From Gemmatimonadales bacterium (lineage in GTDB: Bacteria; Gemmatimonadota; Gemmatimonadetes; Gemmatimonadales; GWC2-71-9), in the NCBI GenBank assembly GCA_019637315.1, contig JAHBVU010000009.1, forward strand, positions 116,450-180,449: a stretch of DNA of 64,000 nucleotides, written 5' to 3'. A program made the translations under genes and the position numbers. Numbering within the stretch: position 1 is the stretch's first letter; every line of letters starts with the position of its first letter. Below the pieces are notes generated by a model. The model saw nothing but the letters and a program-made list of their open reading frames with translations. It was not told the origin of the DNA and ran no database searches. Positions 50,274-59,355 of the stretch are shown one piece after another.

Positions 50274-52218
50274 CTCCGGCAGTCGTGGTGCCGCCCGACG
50301 GGGTGCGGCCGACAGCAACCAACCGGCGTCGGGCGGCGCCGGCCCTGCCAAGCGAAAGACCGATTTCTCGGCGGCGTGGGGCGAGGCCCGCGCCCTGATC
50401 TGGCGCTACCGGCACCGGTTGGCGCTCGGCATGGTGCTGATGCTGATCAACCGGGTGGCCGGACTGGTGCTCCCCGCGACGTCAAAATTTCTGATCGACC
50501 ATGTGCTGGTGCCGGTCAACGCGACGGGGTTCTGGGCCAATCTGCTGCCGACCGATCGACATGAACAGCTTTGGTACCTGGCAGGCGCGGCAGTGGTTGC
50601 GACCCTGATCCAGGCGATCACATCGTTTTCGCTGACCCGGGTGCTCGGCGTCGCCGCGCAGCGGGCCATCACGGAGATGCGGCGTGAAGTCATGGAGCAC
50701 GCGGTCCGGCTGCCGATTCGGGCGTTCGATGCAACCCAGACCGGCCAGATGGTGAGCCGGGTCATGATCGACGCCGAAGGGATTCGCAACCTGGTCGGCA
50801 CCGGTCTGGTGCAGATCACGGGCGGTCTCGTCACGGCAATCATCGTACTCGGCATCCTCTTCGCCCTCAATTGGCAACTCACTGCAGTGACCCTCGCGGT
50901 CCTGCTGCTTTTTGCGGGCGGAATGGCTCTGGCATTCGTCCGGCTTCGCCCCATGTTCCGCGAACGGGGCAAGATCAATGCGGAGGTCACCGGACGGCTG
51001 ACCGAGACACTCGGCGGCATTCGAGTGGTCAAGTCGTATGTCGCCGAGCGCCGCGAGGAGCTGGCGTTCACGCGCGGTGCGCACCGACTCTTCCGAAACG
51101 TGGCAACGACCATGACAGCCGTTTCCGCGGTTGGCGCCTTTTCGTCGCTCGTGGTCGGCGCCATCGGGGCGTTGATGATCGTGGTCGGCGGCGGTCGGGT
51201 CCTCGCCGGCGACATGACGATCGGCGACTACTTCATGTATGTGCTGTTTACCGGAATGATGGCGGTACCGCTGATTCAGCTCGCCTCGATCGGAACGCAG
51301 GTCACGGAAGCGTTCGCGGGGCTCGATCGAATCCGCGAACTGAAACAGATGGCCACCGAGGACCAGCTCGACGCCGATCGCGCCGAGATCCCGACCATCA
51401 AGGGCGACGTTCGCTTCGATGATGTCTGGTTCGAGTACAACGAAGGTGTCCCCGTCCTCAAAGGCATTACCTTCGCCGCACCGGCCGGCTCAACGACGGC
51501 ACTGGTTGGTTCGAGCGGGTCGGGCAAGAGTACACTGATGAGCCTGGTCATGGCGTTCAATCGGCCAACGGCAGGTGCCGTGCTGATCGACGGCCAGGAC
51601 CTGGCCACACTCCAGCTGCGCAGCTATAGGAAACATCTTGGCATCGTTCTGCAGGACAATTTCCTGTTCGACGGCACCGTGGCCGACAACATCCGCTTCT
51701 CGCGACCGGACGCCACCATGGCGGACGTAGTTCGGGCCAGCCGGATTGCCCATTGTGACGAGTTCGTCGAAGGATTCGCGGAGAAGTACGACACGATCGT
51801 CGGGGAGCGCGGCGTTCGTCTGTCGGGCGGGCAACGGCAGCGCATCGCGATTGCCAGGGCCATCCTCGCCGAGCCTGCCATCCTGCTGCTGGACGAAGCT
51901 ACCTCGAGCCTTGACAGCGAGAGTGAGGCGTTGATTCAGGACGGACTCGACAAGCTCCGCCAGGATCGAACGACGTTCGTGATTGCGCATCGCCTCTCGA
52001 CCATCATGAGCGCAGATCAGATCCTGGTCATTGAAGATGGTCGGATCGTCGAGCAGGGTACTCATGCGGAGCTGCTGACTCGTCAGGGTCGCTACCGCCA
52101 GCTCTACGAAAAGCAGTACCGGCTCGAGCGCAACCGCTTCGTCAATCCTGGAGAAGAGCTTCCGCCGGAAGAGCCTGCGCTGCCTCGCCAGGTCGGCGCC
52201 GACGCAACCCGATCCTGA
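50227..52218 (+). CDS. ABC exporter, fused permease-ATPase (MsbA/LmrA type)
   Basis: 663 residues. Six-helix ABC_membrane domain (about 60-345), then an ATPase with Walker A GSSGSGKSTLMSLVMAF, Q-loop VLQDNFLFDG, signature RLSGGQRQRIAIARAI and Walker B ILLLDEATSSLDS with H-loop IAHRLST. Half-transporter, expected to work as a homodimer. The start overlaps the RND end by 47 bases; a GTG 18 bases downstream (50245) is a possible alternative. Lipid or drug export is possible. Confidence 0.93.
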   Translation: MMERPPVRPLSNARISSGSRGAARRGAADSNQPASGGAGPAKRKTDFSAAWGEARALIWRYRHRLALGMVLMLINRVAGLVLPATSKFLIDHVLVPVNATGFWANLLPTDRHEQLWYLAGAAVVATLIQAITSFSLTRVLGVAAQRAITEMRREVMEHAVRLPIRAFDATQTGQMVSRVMIDAEGIRNLVGTGLVQITGGLVTAIIVLGILFALNWQLTAVTLAVLLLFAGGMALAFVRLRPMFRERGKINAEVTGRLTETLGGIRVVKSYVAERREELAFTRGAHRLFRNVATTMTAVSAVGAFSSLVVGAIGALMIVVGGGRVLAGDMTIGDYFMYVLFTGMMAVPLIQLASIGTQVTEAFAGLDRIRELKQMATEDQLDADRAEIPTIKGDVRFDDVWFEYNEGVPVLKGITFAAPAGSTTALVGSSGSGKSTLMSLVMAFNRPTAGAVLIDGQDLATLQLRSYRKHLGIVLQDNFLFDGTVADNIRFSRPDATMADVVRASRIAHCDEFVEGFAEKYDTIVGERGVRLSGGQRQRIAIARAILAEPAILLLDEATSSLDSESEALIQDGLDKLRQDRTTFVIAHRLSTIMSADQILVIEDGRIVEQGTHAELLTRQGRYRQLYEKQYRLERNRFVNPGEELPPEEPALPRQVGADATRS

Positions 52219-52614
52219 TCAGCGCCGAATCGAAGCCGTGTAAGTCAGTGGGTCCTGCAGCGCATAGGTGGCGCGATGCGCCACCGCCTCCACGTTTGCC
52301 GCGTAGTCGTCCGCCTTGCTGATGTCTGGCACAGCCAGGCGGACCAGGTCGCCGGGCACCAAGTCACCCGTCACCACGATCCGAGTTTCCGCACCGCCTG
52401 AGATCGGTGCGGAGGCAACTCGGTAGCCGCCGACCGGCTCCACCGAAGTGACAGCTCCGGTGACCACGAGCAACATGGCCCCATCACTCGCACCGGTGCC
52501 CTGGTATGAGACGGTCAGCGTCCCCGGCGTCGGTGGGGTTACCGGCGGAGTCGAGTCTCCACAACCAGCCAGCAGCAGAGCTGCTGCGGCCAGACCGAGC
52601 CAACCCCGTCTCAT
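52219..52614 (-). CDS. Small lipoprotein coupled to M6 protease
   Basis: 131 residues. Lipobox AALLLAGCGDS. Mature part is beta-rich (GTLTVSYQGTGASDGAMLLV, then VVTGDLVPGDLVRLAVPDIS). Its start overlaps the M6 protease stop by four bases, so it is made together with the protease. A cohesin-like role in anchoring the dockerin-like tail of that protease is conceivable but unproven. Abuts the ABC exporter stop on the other strand. Confidence 0.65.
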   Translation of the reverse strand: MRRGWLGLAAAALLLAGCGDSTPPVTPPTPGTLTVSYQGTGASDGAMLLVVTGAVTSVEPVGGYRVASAPISGGAETRIVVTGDLVPGDLVRLAVPDISKADDYAANVEAVAHRATYALQDPLTYTASIRR

Positions 52615-54935
52615 GGTTCCCTCCCCGGCCGAGCCGCCGGGCGTTCTGTCCCCAGCAGGTGCAGCGCTGCGGCGGGAACCGGTTGACCGGTATGGCGGAG
52701 ATAGGCGAGATAGTCACCGACGTCGTAAATGCCGTTCCGATTGCCCAGCAAGTCGAGGAAGGTTCGCTGATCGGCGGTCAGTGACACGGTGCCGAGAATC
52801 TCGGACGTCGCCGCCTGCACACCGACCGCAACCTCCGTCACGAACGACGCCTCAAGATCGTACGGCCGCCCCATTGGCAGCGTGATCGTCTGACTGGTGG
52901 CGACCGTATCGCCGCGCCAACCGACGAAGAGCGACCCGGCCTGAGGCTGCGCCGTGACCGTGACCGGCGTGCCAGCGGGGAGGAAATCTCCACCGGGCAG
53001 GGCTGCGCCGCCGGCGGGGCCGACCGTCACGGCACCCTGTCCCCCGCCCTGAACGAGCACGATGAGGCGATGCTCCGCGGCGAACAGCGCGGTAATGGTG
53101 TCGGGTTTGACGCCGCTCATGACCGTCTGACTTCGTGGTCCACCGATACTCCAGCCCAGGTAGCGAGCGCGGGTGCGTCCATCAGGGTTGGTCTGAATCG
53201 AATCGGCCTCGACCACAAACTGCTCGCCGGCTGCGATCGCTTCTTCGTAACGCGCCCAGCTGCGGCCGTTCACCTTGACCCGGATGCCCGGAACCGAAGC
53301 CGAGACGACGGTCGGCTCCCGAAGCAGGTAGCGGAACCGCATCACACCATTATTGAGCTGCTCGATCCGATCGAGGATGAAGCCGGGATAGACGCCGAGG
53401 TTCGACCGTGCCGACGGTATCGAGGTGAGGGACCAGCGGGTGTTTCCCGTCTGACCCGGGTACGAATCGCCGCGATCGCCACGGTTTCGGGCGCTGCTCT
53501 GAACCCGGAGGTTATTGAGACCGTCCGCCTGGACCAGGGCAACACCGTGCGGCCGGGTCGTACCGGAGTTGATCCGATTGAGCGGTCGCCAGGTATTGAT
53601 CTGCCCGACGTCGATGTGCCACAGCAGCAGTCCGGGCAGCTTGGGACACCGCTGCCGGCACGGCTGCCCCGTATTGGTCACCTCCGGCAACGTCGGGTTG
53701 AACATGGCCGTGTCCGAAAGCACAGCCTGTCGATTCTCGATCAGGAGAAACTCGTTCGGGTTACCCGCAAATCGCCCCAGAAACACCGTATCGGACACTT
53801 GCCGGGCACGGGTCGTGATGGTGCGCCCGGCGCTGAGGGTATCTACCGTGATCCAGCCGAGCTCGTTGAGCGACCAGGCATCATAGCTGGAGGGGCTGTA
53901 CGCCTGACTGTAGTTGCCACTTCCCATCAGGCTCCACTCGCCGGCGCCCTCAGTCCGCTGCTGATCAGTGTCATACAGATCGGGCAGGCCGAAGGCATGG
54001 CCGGTTTCATGCGCCACCGTCCCGACTGGCATGATGACGCCGTCGACGCAACCACTGCTCCCGCCCACCTGGCTCTGGATCGTGTAGTTGTTGACGGTGA
54101 TGAATTGCCCGGGAATCGGGTTGCCATTCCGATCGCGGCGCGGCGTCCTCGTCACATAGGGCGACCCGTTGTTCCACCCTGCGATCTCGTAGCGGTGCGC
54201 CCAGATGCCCGGACTCGGCTGGCACGCCCCGTCCCGAACGGGCTGAAGAAACGTGACGAAATCGACGACTCCGTCGTCATCGCCCGAATTAGGAACGCCA
54301 TCGGGCCCATCGTTGTCGAATGCCGACCAGACCTGGTCGGCGTCTGGCCCGTTCGAGATCGAATCGAGCGCAGCGAGCAGCATCCGACCGAGCCGCTGAC
54401 CGCCCTCGCTGCACTGCTGAATCACCCCGATACCGTTGCAGCCGTCCTGGTAGTACGCGGCCGTCGAATCCATTGCCGCCACCCCAAAGACCTGCCCCTC
54501 CATTCGAATCCGGTTGCCGGAGACCTGTTCGTAGTACGTCTTGAGCGTGTACGCGGCACCCGGGGGTGGCGTGGCCCCGAACAGCACCTGCTGGAACTCG
54601 CTGGCGGAGAACGCCATCGGAACATCTTTGAACGACAGCGGAATGACAGGGACGTAAAAGGTTCCGGTTACCGAGAGGGAGGTCAGGCCGCCGCCGGGGG
54701 CCAACGCCAGCATCGAGCGACGCTGGTTCAAGGCGGCAAAGTCTCCCCGACGAATGGCCGCCCAGCGATTGAGCCGGACCAGGTTCGCCCGGGCCCGCCA
54801 GGCGGTGTTCGGACGCCAGTCCATGCCGTCGACCTCGAACCGCCCCGGTTCCGCACGCCGGACCTGGGCGTCTGCGGCGGAAGCCACGGCGCTCAATGCC
54901 CAACTCACCATCGCCGCCGCGACCGTGACGCGCAT
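52611..54935 (-). CDS. M6 family metalloprotease with C-terminal EF-hand/dockerin-like loop
   Basis: 774 residues from ATG 54935 (GGGAG precedes it). Signal peptide (RVTVAAAMVSWALSAVASAA). The peptidase domain has zinc ligands in HETGHAFGLPD (His309, Glu310, His313, Asp319). A Bacterial_2/InlB-like beta module (about 650-700, FVGWRGDT) follows. Near the C-terminus (about 728-750), LLGNRNGIYDVGDYLAYL is a calcium-loop of EF-hand/dockerin type. Secreted; the substrate is unknown. Confidence 0.88.
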   Translation of the reverse strand: MRVTVAAAMVSWALSAVASAADAQVRRAEPGRFEVDGMDWRPNTAWRARANLVRLNRWAAIRRGDFAALNQRRSMLALAPGGGLTSLSVTGTFYVPVIPLSFKDVPMAFSASEFQQVLFGATPPPGAAYTLKTYYEQVSGNRIRMEGQVFGVAAMDSTAAYYQDGCNGIGVIQQCSEGGQRLGRMLLAALDSISNGPDADQVWSAFDNDGPDGVPNSGDDDGVVDFVTFLQPVRDGACQPSPGIWAHRYEIAGWNNGSPYVTRTPRRDRNGNPIPGQFITVNNYTIQSQVGGSSGCVDGVIMPVGTVAHETGHAFGLPDLYDTDQQRTEGAGEWSLMGSGNYSQAYSPSSYDAWSLNELGWITVDTLSAGRTITTRARQVSDTVFLGRFAGNPNEFLLIENRQAVLSDTAMFNPTLPEVTNTGQPCRQRCPKLPGLLLWHIDVGQINTWRPLNRINSGTTRPHGVALVQADGLNNLRVQSSARNRGDRGDSYPGQTGNTRWSLTSIPSARSNLGVYPGFILDRIEQLNNGVMRFRYLLREPTVVSASVPGIRVKVNGRSWARYEEAIAAGEQFVVEADSIQTNPDGRTRARYLGWSIGGPRSQTVMSGVKPDTITALFAAEHRLIVLVQGGGQGAVTVGPAGGAALPGGDFLPAGTPVTVTAQPQAGSLFVGWRGDTVATSQTITLPMGRPYDLEASFVTEVAVGVQAATSEILGTVSLTADQRTFLDLLGNRNGIYDVGDYLAYLRHTGQPVPAAALHLLGTERPAARPGREP

Positions 54936-55048
54936 GCCCATCTCCCGGATTGGATCGTAAACCCGCCACAACAATAACACGAAGTTCGGCCCCATACCCC
55001 GCCCCGGACGGCGGTCGGTGCATGGAGTCACAGGTCGAAACGTCCTCC

Positions 55049-55077
55049 TTGTGGCAGACTGGCACAGATATTAACTT
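55049..55077 (+). promoter_or_regulatory. Promoter of the sphingolipid operon
   Basis: TTGTGG, 17-bp spacer, TAACTT, about 65 bases upstream of the spt GTG. The -10 hexamer is identical to that of the rpmE promoter. Divergent from the M6 protease gene. Confidence 0.55.
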
Positions 55078-55143
55078 AAGTCGTTACTGTGCAACGGGAT
55101 CGGCCCCTTTCAGCCGACGACCCTCACCTGGCGGGGTTACTCT

Positions 55144-56352
55144 GTGACGACATCGACGATCACCACTGACATCGCCTTGTTCGATAAGTGCAGGCGTTAC
55201 ACTCAAGTGGACGAAGTCAAAGCGCAGGGACTGTACCCGTACTTCAAGCCGATCTCGGAATCCGAAGACACGGTGGTGACGATCGAAGGGCTCAAGCGCA
55301 TCATGCTGGGCTCGAACAATTATCTCGGTCTTACCCATCACCCCAAGGTGCTCGAGGCCGCTACGCGCGCCTTGCACCTCTATGGCTCCGGCTGCACCGG
55401 AAGCCGTTTCCTGAATGGTACACTCGACCTGCATCTGCAGCTCGAAGACGCCCTGGCCAAGTTTCTCGGCAAGGAAGACTGCATCGTCTTCTCGACCGGG
55501 TACAACGCCAATCTCGGGCTGATCTCTGGCTTGGTGGGCAAGTCGGATACCGTCTTCCTCGACAAACTCGACCACGCCTCGATCGTCGACGGCGCCAAGA
55601 TGAGCTATGGCTCTACCGAGCGCTTCAACCACGATGATCTCGACAACCTCGAGCGCAAGCTGGCCCGGGCGCCGGAAACCGGCGGTCGCATGGTCGTGGT
55701 GGACGGCGTCTACTCGATGGAGGGCGACATCGCCAATGTGCCGGAGCTCCTCAAGGTCTGCCGCAAGTACGGGGCTGCCCTGGCCATCGACGATGCGCAT
55801 TCGATTGGTGTGCTCGGCCCCAACGGCGACGGCACCGCAGCGCACTTCGGCCTGACTGACGAGGTCGACATCATTGCCGGTACCTTCTCGAAGTCCCTGG
55901 CCTCGATCGGCGGATTCGTCGCCGGCTCCAAGTCGGTCATCAACTTTCTCCGCCATCACAGCCGTCCGCTCATCTTCACCGCTGCGCTGCCGCCCGCCAA
56001 CACGGCCGGCGTGCTCGCGGCCCTGGAAGTCCTCCAGCGTGAACCGGAGCGCCGAGCCCAGTTGTGGGACAACACCAAGCGGCTGGCCGACGGGTTCCGA
56101 AGCCTCGGATTCCATGTCGGACCGACCCAAACGCCGATCATTCCGATCCTGATCGGACCACTCGACCGGACCCTGGTCATGTGGCGCAAAGTGTTCGACG
56201 CCGGGATCTTCACCAACCCGGTCGTTCCGCCGGCCGTGCCGCCGTCGCAGTGCCGGCTGCGCACCAGTCTGATGGCCACGCACACTCCGGATCAGATCGA
56301 CTACTGCCTCGAGACGATCGGGAAACTGGGCCGCGAGCTGGGCGTCATCTGA
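55144..56352 (+). CDS. spt: Serine palmitoyltransferase (alpha-oxoamine synthase)
   Basis: 402 residues from GTG. Condenses serine with an acyl-CoA/ACP thioester to 3-ketosphinganine, the first committed sphingolipid step; PLP enzyme. His144 (KLDHAS) stacks on PLP, Asp216 and His219 (IDDAHS), and Lys250 (TFSKSLAS) forms the Schiff base. All four are offset by a constant 15 from the residues I recall for Sphingomonas paucimobilis SPT (159, 231, 234, 265). The LYPYFKP and GSRFLNGTLDLHLQLE motifs favour SPT over AONS or KBL. First gene of the operon. Confidence 0.9.
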   Translation: MTTSTITTDIALFDKCRRYTQVDEVKAQGLYPYFKPISESEDTVVTIEGLKRIMLGSNNYLGLTHHPKVLEAATRALHLYGSGCTGSRFLNGTLDLHLQLEDALAKFLGKEDCIVFSTGYNANLGLISGLVGKSDTVFLDKLDHASIVDGAKMSYGSTERFNHDDLDNLERKLARAPETGGRMVVVDGVYSMEGDIANVPELLKVCRKYGAALAIDDAHSIGVLGPNGDGTAAHFGLTDEVDIIAGTFSKSLASIGGFVAGSKSVINFLRHHSRPLIFTAALPPANTAGVLAALEVLQREPERRAQLWDNTKRLADGFRSLGFHVGPTQTPIIPILIGPLDRTLVMWRKVFDAGIFTNPVVPPAVPPSQCRLRTSLMATHTPDQIDYCLETIGKLGRELGVI

Positions 56353-57485
56353 GTGCGAATCTAGTCGTCCGTCCCGTCCGGACAGGCGCGGACCTCAATC
56401 GGTTCATCGATCTGCCCTACCAGTTGCACGCGCGGGACCTGTCATGGGTCCCGCCGCTGCGTCGGGACGTCGAGCTGCTGCTCTCCCCGAAAAAGAACCC
56501 CTTCTTCGAGCATGCGGAGGCCGCCTACTTCCTGGCGGAGCGTGACGGCACCGTGGTCGGCCGGATCGGCGCAATCCATAATCGGCTCCACAATACGACG
56601 CACGGCGATCAGGTCGGGTTCTTCGGGTTCTTCGAATCGATCGACGACCTCGCGGTCACCGAAGCACTCTGCGCCGAGGCGAGCCGCTGGCTTGCTGCGC
56701 GCGGCCTCACCACCATGCGTGGCCCGGCGTCACCCTCGGTCAACGACGAGTACGGCCTGCTGATCTCTGCCTTCGATCGGCCCAATACGATCATGATGCC
56801 GCACAACCCGTCGTATTACCCGTCGCTGCTCGAGCGGGCCGGGCTGACCGTCGTTCGGACACTGGTGGCGTTCGAAGGCGGGCGTGAAGACCGGGCAATT
56901 CCCGCCCCGGAGCGAATCGTTCGGGCCGTCGACCTGGCGAAGAAGCGCTACGGCGTCACCATCCGCGCACTCCGTCTGAGCGACTTCAAGGCAGAAGTCG
57001 ATCGGGTCAAATCGCTGTACAACCGCTGTTGGGAAGACAACTGGGGCGCGGTACCGATGACCGACCATGAGATCGATCATCTCGCCGCGCAGTTCCGTCC
57101 CGTCGTCGTGCCCGAGATGGTGCCGTTTGCCGAGAAGGACGGGGTGCCGATCGGTTTCGGCCTGGCGTTGCCCGACTTCAATCAGGTACTCCGCAGCAAC
57201 CGCAAGGGACGGATCTTCCCGGCTGCGCTCAAGCTGCTCTGGTCGCTCAAGACCCGGCGCCTGCGCCGAGCCCGCATTCTGCTGCTCGGCGTCCTGCCGG
57301 AGTATCGCGGCAAGGGCGTCGACGCCGCGCTGTACCACTGGATCTGGACTCATTCCACCGCACGCCAGATTTACTGGGGCGAAGCGGGCTGGGTCCTCGA
57401 GGACAATCCCGCCATGAACGCGGGCCTCGTCAAGATGGGTTTCACCCCGTACAAGCGCTTCGCCATTTACGAGCGGCCGACGTGA
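56349..57485 (+). CDS. GNAT-like bacterial ceramide synthase homologue (bCerS)
   Basis: 378 residues. The N-terminus (NLVVRPVRTGADLNRFIDLP, WVPPLRRDVELLL) and body (GPASPSVNDEYGLLISAF, NPSYYPSLLERAGL, LLGVLPEYRGKGVDAALY) match the GCN5-related protein identified as the bacterial ceramide N-acyltransferase in Caulobacter (CCNA_01212). No ATG, GTG or TTG lies near the expected start. The frame is open at a CTG overlapping the spt stop (CTGA), giving the N-terminus expected from the family. It overlaps the next gene by four bases. Role: N-acylation of sphinganine or its keto form. Confidence 0.78.
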   Translation: MSANLVVRPVRTGADLNRFIDLPYQLHARDLSWVPPLRRDVELLLSPKKNPFFEHAEAAYFLAERDGTVVGRIGAIHNRLHNTTHGDQVGFFGFFESIDDLAVTEALCAEASRWLAARGLTTMRGPASPSVNDEYGLLISAFDRPNTIMMPHNPSYYPSLLERAGLTVVRTLVAFEGGREDRAIPAPERIVRAVDLAKKRYGVTIRALRLSDFKAEVDRVKSLYNRCWEDNWGAVPMTDHEIDHLAAQFRPVVVPEMVPFAEKDGVPIGFGLALPDFNQVLRSNRKGRIFPAALKLLWSLKTRRLRRARILLLGVLPEYRGKGVDAALYHWIWTHSTARQIYWGEAGWVLEDNPAMNAGLVKMGFTPYKRFAIYERPT

Positions 57486-58450
57486 AAGCCTTTGTGACCG
57501 GTGCCACCGGCTTCGTAGGCGGCCACCTCGTCGCCGCGCTCCGATCCCGCGGCGATGAGGTCACCGCCCTGGTGCGCACGCCGTCCCGCGCCACCGCTCT
57601 CAGCGCCCTCGGCGCCACGCTGGTCCAGGGCGACATCCGTTCGGCTCGCAGCCTGGCCGACTCGATGGCGGGCCACGACGTGGTCTTTCATGTTGCCGGC
57701 TTGATTGCGGCCCGCAACGAAGCCGAGTTCCTCGCCGTCAACCGGGAAGGCACCGGGGTCATGCTCGAGGCCGCCGCGCGCGCCGGGCATCCCCGCTTCA
57801 TTCTGGTGTCATCGCTGGCGGCCGGAGGGCCAACGTCGCCCGGCGTGCGCCTGGTCGGCACCGAGCCCGGAGCGCCGGTGACCCAGTACGGGCGCAGCAA
57901 ACTCGCCGGCGAAGAGCTGGTGCGGGCCAGCGAACTCCCCTGGACCATCATCCGCCCGCCCGCCGTGTACGGACCAGGCGACCGCGAGATGTTCCGGATC
58001 TTCAAGGCAGCCTCGGTCGGCTTCGCGCCGGTGTTCGGGCGGGGCGAGCAGCAGCTATCGGTCGTCTACGGGCCCGACCTGGTCGACGCGCTGATTGCCG
58101 CCGCACTGACTCCCGAGACGATTGGCCAGGTGTACTATGCCTGTCACCAGGAAGTCCTCACCACCGGCAACATGGTCCGTCTGGCCGGCGAGGCCGTGGG
58201 TCGGCGGGTCCGGGTGATCGGGATTCCTCAGCCGATCGGCAAGGCCCTGCTGACGATCACCGATCGTACGGCACGACTGGCCGGGCGGGCTACGGTGCTA
58301 TCCTACGACAAGACGGCTGAGTTCTTCGCCCCAGCCTGGCTGGCCGACTCCGCACCGTTCGAAGCCGCAACCGGGTGGTCCGCTCGGCACGACTTCGCGT
58401 CCGGTGCGCGCGCAACCGTGGCATGGTACCGCCAGCAGGGATGGCTGTAG
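57482..58450 (+). CDS. NAD-dependent epimerase/SDR-type ceramide reductase homologue (CerR)
   Basis: 322 residues from GTG (GTGA overlap). Extended SDR: VTGATGFVGGHL (GxxGxxG, 7-13) and Tyr136/Lys140 in YGRSKLAGE. The position between a bCerS-like gene and a PAP2 gene matches the NAD-dependent epimerase shown in Caulobacter (CCNA_01222) to reduce 3-keto-ceramide. It probably reduces the 3-keto group. The role in this organism is inferred from context. Confidence 0.8.
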   Translation: MKAFVTGATGFVGGHLVAALRSRGDEVTALVRTPSRATALSALGATLVQGDIRSARSLADSMAGHDVVFHVAGLIAARNEAEFLAVNREGTGVMLEAAARAGHPRFILVSSLAAGGPTSPGVRLVGTEPGAPVTQYGRSKLAGEELVRASELPWTIIRPPAVYGPGDREMFRIFKAASVGFAPVFGRGEQQLSVVYGPDLVDALIAAALTPETIGQVYYACHQEVLTTGNMVRLAGEAVGRRVRVIGIPQPIGKALLTITDRTARLAGRATVLSYDKTAEFFAPAWLADSAPFEAATGWSARHDFASGARATVAWYRQQGWL

Positions 58451-59292
58451 CGGTTCGGCCGGCGGAATGGCTGCTCGCCGGCTACGCCGCCTTTGTGACG
58501 ATCGTCGGACTCGGGCGTCTCGAGCGCCATCCCGCCGTCGCCTGGGCTGTTGCTGCGCACGTCCTCCTTCTCGCCCTTCTCTTCATGTTTCAGCGACTCC
58601 CGGCAGGACGGGGCTCCTGGCTGCGCAACTTCGGTCCGATCGTGCTGCTGCTGGCCCTCTACGGAGCTCTGGATCTTCTGAATGGATTCGGCGGAGCACG
58701 AACCTACGACGACACCGTCCTGGCGTGGGAACGATGGGTGTTCGGCGAGGAAGTCAGCCGGCTCTGGTGGCAACGATGGAATGACCGACTGGCTTCCACG
58801 GTATTTCATGCGGCGTACTTCTCGTACTACCTGATCGTCCCAATCCCTGTCGTGATCGCACTCTTTCGACGAGACGAGGCCGAGCTTTCGAGAACGCTGT
58901 TTGCCCTCATGGCTGTCTTCGTGCTCTGCTACGTTCTCTTCATCCTGGCTCCCGTGGCCGGCCCCTACTACGAGTATCCGAGGCCTGATCAACAGTTCCT
59001 GGACAACTGGGCTGCGCAGGCCGTCTATGGCGTGCTCGACCGCGGCAGTTCATTTGGTGCTGCCTTCCCGAGTTCCCACGTCGCCGCATCCTGGATTGCG
59101 ACGGCCGCGACCTGGCGGAGCAGCAAGGCCATCGGCTGGGTCGTAGGGCTGCTCTCGGCACTCCTCACGATCGGGGTCGTCTACTGCCAGATGCACTACG
59201 CGATCGATGCCCTCGCAGGACTGGTCGTTGCGGCTGCGGTCTTCGGCCTGACCCGAGCAGTGTTCACGCGGCGAGCCAACCCCACCCACTGA
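58441..59292 (+). CDS. PAP2-fold membrane protein, Aur1/IPC-synthase-like
   Basis: 283 residues, about six transmembrane helices. PAP2 motifs: FPSSH (209-213) and HYAID (252-256), with catalytic His213, His252 and Asp256. The pattern resembles the PAP2_3 group of fungal Aur1 inositol-phosphorylceramide synthase and sphingomyelin-synthase-type head-group transferases, rather than the C1-motif (KxxxxxxRP) phosphatases. It likely adds or removes a phospho-head group on ceramide. The ATG at 58441 overlaps the cerR-like end by ten bases; a bidirectional hairpin follows. Confidence 0.8.
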   Translation: MAVAVRPAEWLLAGYAAFVTIVGLGRLERHPAVAWAVAAHVLLLALLFMFQRLPAGRGSWLRNFGPIVLLLALYGALDLLNGFGGARTYDDTVLAWERWVFGEEVSRLWWQRWNDRLASTVFHAAYFSYYLIVPIPVVIALFRRDEAELSRTLFALMAVFVLCYVLFILAPVAGPYYEYPRPDQQFLDNWAAQAVYGVLDRGSSFGAAFPSSHVAASWIATAATWRSSKAIGWVVGLLSALLTIGVVYCQMHYAIDALAGLVVAAAVFGLTRAVFTRRANPTH

Positions 59293-59300
59293 AACGACGA

Positions 59301-59322
59301 AGGCCCCGCACTGGCGGGGCCT
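59301..59322. terminator. Bidirectional stem-loop terminator
   Basis: AGGCCCCGC-ACTG-GCGGGGCCT, a 9-bp GC stem with a four-base loop, eight bases after the PAP2 stop and 33 bases after the cupredoxin end. On the minus strand a moderate T-rich stretch follows; on the plus strand none. Confidence 0.65.
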
Positions 59323-59355
59323 CCGACGCTTCAGACCTGCCGAACGTCGGGTCCA

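Noticed and set aside
53070..54977. Long plus-strand frame (635 codons) opposite the M6 protease gene.
   Set aside because: High-GC antisense shadow; composition is Arg/Pro/Asp-rich without domain motifs, while the minus strand has HETGHAFGLPD.
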